DNA from: Megalobrama amblycephala
Lineage: Eukaryota > Chordata > Actinopteri > Cypriniformes > Xenocyprididae
Direction: 5' to 3'
Length of the DNA stretch: 64,000 nt
Assembly: GCF_018812025.1 (NCBI RefSeq)
Contig: NC_063061.1
Location: forward strand, 38,644,044 to 38,708,043
Shown here piece after piece: positions 46,812 to 57,694 of the stretch; positions within the stretch are counted from its first letter, which is position 1, and the number at the start of each line of letters is the position of its first letter. The position numbers and the translations under genes were made by a program. The notes under the pieces were generated by a model that worked only from the letters and a program-made list of their open reading frames with translations, was not told the origin of the DNA and ran no database searches.

Positions 46812-47129
46812 TATACTACAAAAGTCTTGACTTCATACTCAATGGAAGTCTGTGGGACTGTCGTAGTTTTGATCACGCGTTTAATGAAAATCGTAAGTCG
46901 GATCAGAAAAGTGTCAAGCAAACATAATAAATGCTGTAATATATATTGCTCATTGTTAGTTAACAAATATTGTAAAGTGTACCAACTTTCCTCATCATTA
47001 CTAACACTGATCATTAGTGGCTGAGCTTGATGTCGATAGTTGCCACCCCGAATCACCACAAACGTCCATTAGCCAAACCAAACGACCCTGAGTCCTGACC
47101 GCTGACCCTTTGACCCTGACCTCTGCCCT
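46812..47129 (-). other. st8sia3 3' untranslated region, proximal part
   Basis: Follows the TAG stop. On the minus strand, right after the stop, is a row of AGGTCA-like half sites (AGAGGTCAGGGTCAAAGGGT, then CAGCGGTCA). No certain polyadenylation signal was found, so the UTR end is undefined. Confidence 0.5.
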
Positions 47130-47412
47130 CTAGGCGCAGTGGGAGAGGCTGAGTTTCAGGACGCCGTCTGCGTGCATCTTGAAGAGCAGTTTGAACTCGG
47201 TGGGCAGCTGGTGCGACTCCTGCCACTTGGTGGTAAACTTGGTGCCCTTCTTGTCGTAGTAGTGGTACGGCAGCTCCTTCCCCGTGTTGGGATCCCAGCC
47301 GAAGGGCCAGAATCCGTACAGGTGGATCTGATCACACAGGGACGAGGCCAGCGTGAACATGAGGATCCCCGTGCTCAGCCGCTTCGGAGACAGCTGCTTC
47401 GTTTTCCAGTAC
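47130..47412 (-). CDS. st8sia3: st8sia3 coding exon 4: sialylmotifs S, III and VS
   Basis: Encodes residues 281 (split Arg) to 374. The acceptor is GTCTGCAG/GTACTGG, in phase with exon 3 (AG/G). It holds sialylmotif S (about 292-319, RLSTGILMFTLASSLC then HLYGFWPFG), motif III (H331-Y-Y-D334) and motif VS (H348 to E353, HQLPTE), whose histidine is the catalytic base in the family. C307 is expected to pair with C156 of motif L, and C373 at the very end (LSHCA) with C170, by analogy with the solved human enzyme. The length and end match vertebrate ST8SIA3 closely. Nothing is broken. Confidence 0.97.
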
Positions 47413-48164
47413 CTGCAGACAAACAACAGGACATCACTTGAAATGTGATTTTGTAAAATATATCGATTTTTTGCATTGTTTTTTATGTCCAGTTGTGTTT
47501 TAAACAAACTATCTTTGGATATTTTGCAATGTCACAAAGAGCATTTGGCTGAATCTCACAAAACCTGTGATTTTTTTAGGTCAACAATTAGGTCAAATCA
47601 ATTCTAAAGCCCTTTATATATTATATTATTAATAATAATTATGGCATGAAAATTGTGAATTTTTTGCTTTTTTTTTCTGTGGTGATTTAAACAAACTATC
47701 TTTGGATATTTTGCGATGTCGCAAATTGGAAATAGGATTAACTAAATCAATAAGTGTGTATTTGCTGACATAAAGCCCTTTAAAAAATTATATTACTATA
47801 TTTTTAAAATTAAATTCATCATGCATTCATTGAATACAAAACATCTTTATGTATTTATTTGTTCATAGACAAAACCTGTGATTATTTATTTATTAGCATA
47901 AAATGAAAACATTTCACTCCAAAATAATATTTTCAAAATTACATTTATGATATTATAATTATGAAAATAGTATGTTACGCTGCTCCGAACATATATCAAG
48001 TCTTTTATAAAATTACATTATTATATTATCACAATTATATTCATCAACCAATGAATTAATTTTTTTTAACTAATTAATTAATTAGTTTTTCAAATTGCAA
48101 ACCAGAATAAAAATCAATAACTCTGAAAAAAATGTAAAAATGCACTTCATTATACACTTCATTC

Positions 48165-48540
48165 AAAGGTTTGGGGTCAGAAAGATTTTATTTTTAAAAG
48201 AAATTAATACTTTTATTCATCAAGGATGCATTAAAATGATCAAAAGTGACTTTCTATTCATGAAATAATCCTGAAAAATAAAATATGAAAATATGAACTG
48301 TTTTCAACATTGATAATAATCATAAATGTTTCTTGAGCATCAAATCATCATGATTTCTGAAGGATCATGTGACACTGAAGACTGGAGTAATGATGCTGAA
48401 ATTTCAGCTTTGATCACAGGAATAAATTACACTTTACTATATATTCACATAGAAAATAGCTATTTTAGATTATAATAATATTTCACAATTTTACTGTATT
48501 TTTGATCAATTAAATGCAGCCCACAAACTTTTGAATGCTA
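48165..48540. repeat. Cyprinid-type interspersed repeat, reverse copy
   Basis: Reverse complement of the 41515 family: TTTGGGGTCAGAAAGATTTT, CTGAAGGATCATGTGACAC, GACTGGAGTAATGATGCTG. Confidence 0.75.
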
Positions 48541-48919
48541 GTGTACATATAATTTAGACCCATGTTTATGTGATATTTAGGTAATTTAGATAAAACCATC
48601 GACAGTAATCAGCAATGTTTTCCACACCAAAGTCTTTCCATAAGCGCTGATCTCAGTATGTTCTGCTGCTCTGAACACTTCAACACCACAAATCCTCTGT
48701 AATCTCACCTGTAAAACCATCCAACACAGAACTTCAGCTTTAAATGAATTGTGAATAAACAGAACTACTGCCATACACAGTTAATGGTGATAAACCACTG
48801 CATGCACACTGAACAGCATTTACCATGAACCCCCGGGTAAGAAAGCTAATGTGTTTCACCCAAAGTGGCACATGTGTCTGCAGGAAAATGGTGACAACAC
48901 ATCCATGAAGGTCAGCTGC

Positions 48920-48920
48920 T

Positions 48921-48960
<40 letters not shown>

Positions 48961-49065
48961 CAGAGGTTCATTCGCTCAGAGCAAGGTTAGTTCAACCACC
49001 ATCTCTAATAGAGTCACAGCGCTGGTGAACCACAGAGAAACAGTGAACAGCACTGGACTACAGGC

Positions 49066-49112
<47 letters not shown>
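48920..49112. repeat. Two (GT)n microsatellites
   Basis: GT tracts at 48922-48959 and 49070-49112 separated by 110 bp of mixed sequence. Confidence 0.95.
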
Positions 49113-49115
<3 letters not shown>

Positions 49116-49534
49116 CATTTTCTATTACTTATTTACTTATTTTTAAAGATTTTTAAAGTCTAGTTTTAAAATGATTGTTAATATTGATTTTAATATTATT
49201 CACTTAATATGAATACTATTCATAGAGTTTATTAATATTAATACAATTTCTCTTTCAAATCGAACGTCAAATTGTTGTGAAAATACATATTTTTAAAATT
49301 ATAATTAAAACATACTCTCACACAGATCCTTATTCATAGCTGACTGTTAAACCAAATTTCTATTAATCTTCTTGTGGAGCTTTTGAGCATCTTACAGGGG
49401 TTAAATGTGTCCAATTGGACACAGCGACTCGCTTTAATGGGATAGCAGAAGATTACAGGACAATAGCTCAGTTCTGTGAATGATGGGTTAAATCGAGTAA
49501 CTCTCACTCGCTCTCTCTTTATGCTTACTTAGAG

Positions 49535-51816
49535 TGAGTGTGATAATTCGGACTTTCTTCTCGCAATTCTGACTGTCTTCCTCGGAATTCTGAGTTTACA
49601 TCTTGCAATTCTGATTTTTTTCTCTGTATTTTAAATACACATATCGCAATACTGACCTTCCTCGGAATTCTGATATTAAATCTCGCAATTCTGACTTTAT
49701 TGGAATTCTGAGTTTACATCTTGCAATTCTGACTTTCTTTCTCAGAATCCTGAGTTTACATCTTGGAATTCTGACATTCTTCTTGGAATTCTGAGTTTAC
49801 ATCTTGCAATTCTGACTTTCTTCTCGAAATTCTGAGTTTACATCTTGCAATTCTGACTTTCTTTCTCAGAATCCTGAGTTTACATCTCGGAATTCTGAGT
49901 TACTTCTTGGAATTCTGAGTTTACATATTTTGCAATTCTGATTTTCTTCCTCAGAATTCTGAGTTTAAATCTCCCTATTCTGACTTTCTCGGAATTCTAA
50001 ATTTATATCTCACAATTCTGACTTCTCGGAATCCCGAGTTTATATTTTGCAATTCTGACTTTCTTTCTCGGAATTCTGAGTTTACATCTCGCAATTCTGA
50101 CTTTCTTCCTCTGAATTCTGAGTTTAAATATCATAATTCAGAATTTTTCTCGGAATTCTGAGTTTACGTCTCACAATTCTGACTTCTCAGAATCCTGAGA
50201 TTACATTTTGCAATTCTGACTTTCTTCCTTGGAATTCTGAGTTTAAATCTCACAATTCTGACTTTCTCGGAATTCCGAGTTTACATTTTGCAATTCTGAC
50301 TTCTCACAATTCTGACTTTCTTCCTCAGAATTCTGAGTTTACATCTTGCAATTCTGTCTTTCTTCTCGAAATTCTGAGTTTACATCTCAGAATTTGGACT
50401 TCTCGAAATTGTGACTTTCTTCTTGCAATTCTGAGTTAACATCTCGCAATTCGGACTTTCTTCCTCGGAATTCTGAGTTTAAATCTTGCAATTCTGACTT
50501 CTCGGAATTCTGAGTTTACATATTTTGCAATTCTGATTTTCTTCCTCAGAATTCTGAGTTTAAATCTCCCTATTCTGACTTTCTCGGAATTCTAAATTTA
50601 TATCTCACAATTCTGACTTCTCGGAATCCCGAGTTTACATATTTTGCAATTCTGACTTTCTTCTCAGAATTCTGAGTTTAAATCTCGGAATTCTGACTTT
50701 CTTTCTCGCAATTCTGAGTTTACATCTCACAATTCGGACTTTCTTCCTCTGAATTCTGAGTTTAAATATCATAATTCAGAATTTTTCTCAGAATTCTGAG
50801 TTTACGTCTCACAATTCTGACTTCTCAGAATCCTGAGATTACATTTTGCAATTCTGACTTTCTTCCTTGGAATTCTGAGTTTAAATCTCACAATTCTGAC
50901 TTTCTCGGAATTCCGAGTTTACATTTTGCAATTCTGACTTCTCACAATTCTGACTTTCTTCCTCAGAATTCTGAGTTTACATCTTGCAATTCTGTCTTTC
51001 TTCTCGAAATTCTGAGTTTACATCTCAGAATTTGGACTTCTCGAAATTGTGACTTTCTTCTTGCAATTCTGAGTTAACATCTCGCAATTCGGACTTTCTT
51101 CCTCGGAATTCTGAGTTTAAATCTTGCAATTCTGACTTCTCGGAATTCTGAGTTTACATATTTTGCAATTCTGATTTTCTTCCTCAGAATTCTGAGTTTA
51201 AATCTCCCTATTCTGACTTTCTCGGAATTCTAAATTTATATCTCACAATTCTGACTTCTCGGAATCCCGAGTTTACATATTTTGCAATTCTGATTTTCTT
51301 CCTCAGAATTCTGAGTTTAAATCTCCCTATTCTGACTTTCTCGGAATTCTAAATTTATATCTCACAATTCTGACTTCTCGGAATCCCGAGTTTATATTTT
51401 GCAATTCTGACTTTCTTCTCAGAATTCTGAGTTTAAATCTCGGAATTCTGACTTTCTTTCTCGCAATTCTGAGTTTACATCTCACAATTCGGACTTTCTT
51501 CCTCTGAATTCTGAGTTTAAATATCATAATTCAGAATTTTTCTCAGAATTCTGAGTTTACGTCTCACAATTCTGACTTCTCAGAATCCTGAGATTACATT
51601 TTGCAATTCTGACTTTCTTCCTTGGAATTCTGAGTTTAAATCTCACAATTCTGACTTTCTCGGAATTTTACATTTACATCTCACAATTCTGACTTCTTGG
51701 GATTCTGAGTTTACATCTCGCAATTCTGAGAAATAAACTCACAATTGTGAGGAAAAAAGACAGAGTTGTGAGATAAAAAGTCACAATTACCATTTTCAGA
51801 AACAAGCTTCCATACA
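49535..51816. repeat. GAATTCTGAGTTT minisatellite inside a MITE, 638-bp higher-order unit
   Basis: About 2.2 kb of units of roughly 38 bp alternating GGAATTCTGAGTTTACATC and GCAATTCTGACTTTCTTC, rich in the GAATTC palindrome. A 638-bp segment is duplicated almost perfectly (for example CTGAATTCTG at 50111 and 50749; TCTCGAAATTGTG at 50401 and 51039). A shorter 125-bp block is also repeated (51153 and 51278). The right edge is GAAACAAGCTTCCATA, the terminus of the fold-back at 44225, so the array grew inside such an element. A 66-codon minus-strand frame here is repeat-derived. Confidence 0.93.
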
Positions 51817-51904
51817 AAACCCAAAATGATACCATGGTATTTTTAGTAGTGTGGTTCTCAAATGAGGCCTAAACAGGTTCAGACAGACGTACAAAAGCTC
51901 TTAC

Positions 51905-52462
51905 CTGTTCACATACTGCATAATGTTTCCCGGCCAGGCTAACTGTACTTTCAGCTGCCCCTTGTGCTCTACGAAGAAATCTACGAGTGTGCGTGTGACA
52001 GTGGCGGATGTGTGGAAGAAAAAGGCGGGGATCCACAGGATCGCGCCGTCCAGCTTCTTCAGACTCAAGAAGAAATTGTTTCTGTCCTGGATGGTCAGCA
52101 GGTTGTTGTAGTATTTCTCCAGAATACTGGGATTGAAGGTGGTGAGGTTGGTCCGGCGGCCCACGTCTCTACGGAAGACCTCGGTGGGCGCGAAGTTGCA
52201 GCGGAAGACAAAGTCATACTTGTCGATTTCAGGGCCGCAGCGGCTGCCGGTCAGGATCCCGCTGTTGCCCACTACGGCGCAGGTGTTGTAGCGCTTGTTG
52301 AGGACGGGAGAAGAGTCCGGAAGCAAAGACCTGAGGTTCTCACCAATGGAGAAGACGTATTTGTGACTGGAGTAGTCGTAGTGCATTAACTGACCCACGC
52401 GAACGCTGCTCTTGGTCAGGGTGAAGTTGTGCGGGACGTCGATGTACTGGGCGATCTCTTTA
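51905..52462 (-). CDS. st8sia3: st8sia3 coding exon 3: stem and sialylmotif L
   Basis: Encodes residues 95 (split Ser) to 281. The acceptor is TTTTCCAG/TAAAG and the donor AACAG/GTAAG. It includes the end of the stem (QLMHYDYSSHKYVFS, 119-133) and sialylmotif L (about 152-199, YNTCAVVGNSGILTGSRCG then DFVFRCNFAPTE), which binds CMP-sialic acid. After it comes NPSILEKYYNNLLTIQDRNN and the highly conserved AILWIPAFFFHTSATVTRT. N107-F-T and N200-L-T are N-glycosylation sequons in the luminal domain. C156 and C170 are the motif-L cysteines of the expected disulfides. The match to vertebrate ST8SIA3 is very high; ST8SIA5 and other paralogues differ in these blocks. Confidence 0.97.
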
Positions 52463-52630
52463 CTGGAAAACACATGCAACAACATCAGAATAAAGTGGAC
52501 AGAATCAGAAACGCAACGCAAGTAGCAGCTGACAGGAGTGTTTTAAAAGAGATCTTAAACAAGAATATTCATAACCATAAAGTTTAAATAATATAACTAC
52601 TTAAGAATATTCATATTTATTAATATTTAA

Positions 52631-53425
52631 AGGATTAGTCCACTTTTAAATAAAATTTTCCTGATAATTTACTCACCCCCATGTCATCCAAGATGTTCAT
52701 GTCTTTCTTTCTTCAGTCGAAAAGAAATGAAGGTTTTTGAGGAAAACATTCCAGGATTATTCTCCTTATAGTGGACTTCAAACGGTTGAAGGTCAAAATT
52801 ACAGTTTCAGTGCAGCTTCAAAGAGCTTTAAACGATACCAGACGAGGGATAATGGTCTTATCTTGCGAAATGATCTGTCATTTTCTAAAAAAATACAACT
52901 GTATATGCTTTATAAACACAAAATATCATCTTGCACGTGCTTCCGCTTTCCGTATTCTTCAAAAAGCTTACGCTGAATGTCCTATGCTTTCCCTATTCAA
53001 CATACAGAACGAACGCGGCACCAGTTTTGTTTTTTTCCCCTAAGTAGAATAGGGAAGGCGTAGGACATACGGCGTAAATGTTTTGGAGAATACGGAAAGC
53101 GGAAGCACCTGCAAGATGATATTTTGTGTTTATAAAGTATATACAGTCGTATTTTTTTTTGAAAATGGCAGATGGTTTCTCTAGATAAGACTCTTATTCC
53201 TCGTCTGGGATCGTTTAAGAGCTCTTTGAAGCTGCACTGAAACTGACATTTGGACCTTCAATCTGTTGAACCCCAGTGAAGTCCACTATATGGGAAAAAT
53301 CCTGGAATGTTTTCATCAAAAACCTTAATTTCTTTTTGACTGAAGAAAGAAAGACATGAACATCTTGGATGACATGGGGGTGAGAAAATTATCATTAAAG
53401 TTGAATTTTAAAGTGAACTAATCCT
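52631..53425. mobile_element. Long fold-back element, copy 2, in st8sia3 intron 2
   Basis: AGGATTAG...CTAATCCT ends flanked by TTAA (52627-52630 and 53426-53429). The arms are about 370 bp around a centre near 53000-53047. The outer part matches copy 1 (CATGTCATCCAAGATGTTCA, CAGTTTCAGTGCAGCTTCAA), but the inner part differs (CTTCCGCTTTCCGTATTC against CTAGCTCTCTTCTTC in copy 1). It fills most of the 1.2 kb intron. Confidence 0.85.
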
Positions 53426-53690
53426 TTAATATTACACGTGTGAGAGTTGATGTTTTATAAACAGTTTTAAAAAATACTGTTTTCAAAAAAAATTGACATT
53501 TGAATTAAACAAATAAAATAATTAAGAATGTTTACATCCTGCAATTCTGATTTTTTCCCCCCATAATTCTGAGTTTACATCTTGTAATGGTTTGCATTTG
53601 CATTGAAATAACATATGGCATCTACCTTGATTATTCAAAAACTATTCAGTTACTCTCATCTTCTGCTCTGTGTGTGTGTGTGACGTTCAC

Positions 53691-53810
53691 CTTTGCTCTA
53701 AATAAGCGCTCTTGTTAAACCTCCAGTTGCTGGACTCCTGTATGTTCTCGTTGAGGGCATTATTCAGGGACGTGAACGCAGGATCCAGAAACTTCATTGC
53801 CAGTTGGGAC
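53691..53810 (-). CDS. st8sia3: st8sia3 coding exon 2: stem region
   Basis: A 120-bp exon encoding residues 56-94 plus split codons at both ends: SQLAMKFLDPAFTSLN, then ESSNWRFNKSAYLEQ. The acceptor TCTCGTCAG/GTCCC completes R55 from exon 1 (CG/G). The donor CAAAG/GTGAAC leaves AG for S95. It corresponds to the stem after the membrane anchor, which is the least conserved part of the family. N87-K-S is a glycosylation sequon. Frame and phase fit both neighbours, which is the main support for such a short exon. Confidence 0.93.
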
Positions 53811-54189
53811 CTGACGAGAAGATGGACAGACAGAGGAAATGAAAACACTGTTTCTGTTCCACTTCACAGGAAGGCCCGATCCCGATGTCCCGCTGATGGC
53901 AGCTGCTGAAAGTGGTTCCAATCAATCGGACCCATCCAGACTCCTGTCAGTCACCTCCCGCCCGGGGCAGTCGATGCCCGCTCTAATTAAGCAGCCTCTT
54001 TTAGACTCCACGCCTGCTCGTTTTCTCACTCTCATTTGTTAAAGCTTGTTCCGTTTCATTACCAGAGTTATTTGAGTCTGGGTTACGGCCTCAGAGGTCA
54101 GAGAGCTGTGTTGGTTTACAGGCCGACTCAAGTCACTCCCAATATAACAGTGAACAGGAACTCAATCATTTCATACACTCTTTTTCACA

Positions 54190-54390
54190 GTGACGCATGC
54201 CATAGAAGAACCAATTCTGGTTCCTCAAAGAACCTTTCAGTGACCTTTTTTATGTGAAGTATGTTTTAATATTCTATAAAACCTTTTAACACTATAAAGA
54301 ACCTTTTGTGGAATGGAAAGATTCCATGGATCTTAAAGGTTCTTCAAGGAACCATCAATGCCAATGAGGAGCCTTTATTTTTAAGAGTGA
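54190..54390. repeat. GGTTCTTTA/AAGAACCTTT repeat
   Basis: AAGAACCTTT, GGAAAGATTCCATGGATC and AAAGGTTCTTC words form an imperfect fold-back. Relatives lie at 29310-29400, 35040-35100, 56360-56460 and 56920-57250. Confidence 0.6.
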
Positions 54391-54414
54391 ACATTGAACT
54401 ATACAGTAACGTTT

Positions 54415-55370
54415 GTAGACAAACTTTGATGTTGGCTTGAGAAAGCCTAGCCAGAAAGTATTAGCAGCTTTAAGTTCGAAGGTTTTAATTTGGAATAGGT
54501 TTTAAGTTTTACTTTAGTATCTTTAAAAGCTAGACTTTTGGGTAGATGCATGATTTATCATGATTTGTCACATTTGCGAGCATGATTTAACATTGTTAGC
54601 ATGTTTAGCATGTTGCTAGCATTATTTAGTGCAGTGTTAACATGCTTCTACATGATTTAGCATGTTGCAAGCATGATTCTAGCATGATTTAACATTGTTA
54701 ACATGTTTTAGCATGTTGCTTGCATAATTTATCATATTACTAGCATGCATTAACATTTTCTAGTATGATTTAGCATGTTGCTAGCATTATTTAGTGCAAT
54801 GTTAACATGTTTCAACATGATTTAGCATGAAACATTCTAGCATGTTTTTAGCACATTGCTAGCATTCTTTAGCCTGTTGTTAGCATGATTATTCATGTTG
54901 CTAACACGTTTCTAGCACAATTTAACATTTTATAGCATCATTTAGCATTTTTCTAGCATTATTTAACATTGCTAACATGTTTTAATATGTTGCTAGCAAT
55001 ATTTTGTGCAGTGTTAACATGCTTTAACACAATTGATCATGTAGATAGCATGATTCTAACATGGTTTAACATTGCTAGCATGATTTAACATGTTGCTAGC
55101 ATGTTTCTAACATGATTTAACATTGCTAGCATGAATTAGCTTGTTGTTAGCATTATTTAATGCATTGTTAGCATGCTTGTAACATGATTTTGTATATCAC
55201 TGGCATGATTTAACACATTGATAACGTTTTAATATGTTGTTATCATTAACATGTCGTTGCATGTGTCTAGCATGAATTAGCACATTGCTAGCATGTTTTT
55301 AGCATGAGTTAGCAAGCATGTTGTTAACATGTTTTAGCACATTGCTAGCATGCTTCTAGCGTGTTTTTGT
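54415..55370. repeat. TAGCATG/CTAACATG tandem array (st8sia3 intron 1)
   Basis: The same array as 44886-46440, introduced by the same module (AACTTTGATGTTGGCTTGAG then AAAGCC, at 54421-54448). Confidence 0.9.
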
Positions 55371-55552
55371 TTTTCATGTTAATTTTAGTTTAATTTTTAG
55401 TCATTTTGTTGCTTTTATCAGTTTATTATGTATTTTTTTTTATATTTTGCTACTTAGATTTAATTAAGTCCCTCCAGTAAGACTTCTTCTCTATATCAGT
55501 GTCAGTGTTTCTGAACTCCCTGAAACGCCTCCATCTTGAGTTTTCTTCACAA

Positions 55553-55860
55553 TATTCCTCATTTAAATAATTCATATGCAAAATAAAGGGGCGGGGCCTG
55601 GTTGAGTTAGTTAGTAGTGTGTTGAAACTGGCGGTTATGGTAAGGGGCGGGACATTTCCCAAACACCAATCACAACACACGGCTCCAGCCGACCAATCAG
55701 AGCACAGTGCGCTTTTCAGAAGGAGGGGCTTCATAGAGACAGGAACTAAACAGAGCGTTACTGACAGACTGGGAAGAGAGGAGCTGAACAATGGAGAATA
55801 TGAGGAAAATAATCAACATTCAATCATGAAAACCTGTTCTAGTAGAGCCAAAAAACAACA
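55553..55860. repeat. Promoter-like repeat with GC and CCAAT boxes, copy 2
   Basis: Nearly identical to 21066-21350 (AAAGGGGCGGGGCCTGG, two CCAATCA words at 55665 and 55692, AGAGCGTTACTGACAGACTG). It lies 1.7 kb downstream of st8sia3 exon 1, inside intron 1. Confidence 0.75.
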
Positions 55861-55864
55861 ATGT

Positions 55865-56450
55865 GGCCTCTTTAAGGCATGTGTAGTTACTATTACTGGT
55901 AAGTAATTCAAATTAAGCCCCTGGTACACTATTAACTGATTTGAACTTTACTTAAAACGCATTTGAAGGCAGTTCTGCTAGTTTTGGCATTTTCTCTATT
56001 CCCTGGTGGAAGTTCAAATGACAAACCAGCAAAGATGAATAACATATGGTCACATAAGAGTGCCATATCAAAATGACTCCTGCTATGTAACCTTGACTGT
56101 ACCAAAAGAGTCTGATTACTGACTGGAAATGAACCTGCCAGAGGAGTAAATCAGGACCAAGGACAGCGTTCAGGGCCTCAGACGAGCTGCACCATCCTTC
56201 AGTTTCAATCAACCACAACATTAACACTGGACTTTGGTTGCACTTTACAGTGTTCATGTACTACATATTTGTTTACATAACACAGAATAACGCTGATCAA
56301 AAAACATGCACTTGTGTGCACATGTATGCTATATTTCAAATGTCATTAAACATTACCCTAAAAAACGTTTTTCTTAATGCAAAGAACATTTTAATATTCT
56401 AAAGAACCCTTTTTAACTATAAAGAACCTTTTATGCATTTGAAAGTTTCC
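55865..56450. other. Intronic DNA, no gene seen
   Basis: A 101-codon minus-strand frame (55952-56257) shows no recognisable domain or splice context. Confidence 0.4.
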
Positions 56451-56454
56451 ATGG

Positions 56455-56700
56455 ATCTTAAAGGTGCCCTAGAACGCTTTTTCACAATATGTAATATAAG
56501 TCTAAGGTGTCCCCTGAATGTGTCTGTGAAGTTTCAGCTCAAAATACCCCATAGATTTTTTATTATTCAATTTTTTAACTGCCAATTTTGGGGCATCATT
56601 AAATATGCACCGATTCAGCGTGCTTCCCCTTTAAATCCTCGCGCTCCCCGCCCCCAAGCTCGCAACTCTATAATACATTGCATAAACAAAGTTCACACAG
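56455..56700. mobile_element. Partial element, AAAGGTGCCCTAGAACG end
   Basis: I recognise the AAAGGTGCCCTAGAACGCTT end and the GTTTCAGCTCAAAATACCCC core as a common cyprinid element. The other end is not visible here. Confidence 0.5.
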
Positions 56701-56919
56701 CTAATATAACCCTTAAAATAGATCTTTACAAAGTGTTCGTCATGCAGCATATCAGATCATGTGAGTATGGTATTAATTTGGATGTTTACATTTGATTCTG
56801 AATGAGTTTGATAGTGCTCCATGGCTAAAGCTAACATTACACACTGTTGGAGAGATTTATAAAGAATGAAGTTGTGTTTATGAATTATACAGACTTCACT
56901 CTTACACTCTTAATCATCA

Positions 56920-57250
56920 CTCTTAAAAAAAAATAAAGGTTCCAAATGGAATCTTAAAGGGTTCTGTAAGGTGCTCCATTTTAGCAGTTCCCATCATGGG
57001 ATAATTTTATGGATTTGGTTTAAATTAATTGATACATTTTGTTTTAATTCAATTTTATGAATTAAACAGCTCATAAACAAATAACCAATTAAACATGAAA
57101 GTATTATGCAATCATTAAAGACATTTCTCCTCATATTGAACCTTAAATGGCATAAATGGATTTTTAAAATTGAGTCAAGAACCCCAGAGTTCTATATAGA
57201 ACCTTTTATATGTGTAGATGTTCTTTATGATGCCAATAAAGAATATTTGT
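56920..57250. repeat. GGTTCC/GGTTCTATATAGAACC repeat
   Basis: AAAATAAAGGTTCCAAATGG at the left and GTTCTATATAGAACCTTTTA at the right. Same family as 54190. Confidence 0.6.
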
Positions 57251-57530
57251 TCAAATAGAACGCATGACGTATATAGAATCTAAATGCAGCCAGCTGACTG
57301 TTCAGAAATCATTACTCTGCGAAATATGAGAATGTAGGTTAGTCCATCTTCATGATCCAGGACTGAACTGCGCATGCGCTCAGAGCATCATGACAGAAGG
57401 ACAAGAGGCCTTTCCAAAAAAAATGTGATTAAAGCACATGCGCATTAGAAACGTTGCCCTTTACAGAAATAAACAACCCCGTTATGACATTTGTAAAAAA
57501 AAAAAAAAAAAAATGTGTGCGATAACTCAC

Positions 57531-57694
57531 CGAAACCCCGCGTGAAACATGTACATCCGCGGACCGCCGGCGTTGGCGTATTTCGGGGAGGTGAAGATGA
57601 AGTCTTTCTTGATGGACACGTAACTGATCAATGACAAAATGAGCAAAGCGACGCTGAACATCACCAGACCCAGAACACTGACGACCCGAACCAT
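57531..57694 (-). CDS. st8sia3: st8sia3 coding exon 1: cytoplasmic tail and membrane anchor
   Basis: Encodes residues 1-54 plus two bases of R55 of a Golgi type II membrane sialyltransferase, which adds alpha-2,8-linked sialic acid to sialylated glycans, mostly in brain. MVRVV is the short cytoplasmic tail. Residues about 6-28 (VSVLGLVMFSVALLILSLIS) form the transmembrane anchor. KYANAGGPRMYMFHAGF follows, as in other vertebrate ST8SIA3. The start has strong context (G at -3, G at +4), and an in-frame TGA lies four codons upstream, so the few extra residues annotated before this Met in human are absent. The donor is TTTCG/GTGAGT. The four exons sum to 1125 nt (374 aa against 380 in human). 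It is intact, with no frameshift. Confidence 0.96.

Larger units (their letters stand above)
47413..51904 (-). other. st8sia3 intron 3
   Basis: 4.5 kb with a GTAAG-type donor next to 51905 and a CTGCAG acceptor at 47413. Contains the repeats at 48165-48540 and 48920-49112 and the large minisatellite at 49535-51816, which ends only about 90 bp from exon 3. No gene inside. Confidence 0.9.
53811..57530 (-). other. st8sia3 intron 1
   Basis: 3.7 kb with a GTGAGT donor and GTCAG acceptor. Contains the repeats at 54190, 54415, 55553, 56455 and 56920. No independent gene. Confidence 0.9.
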
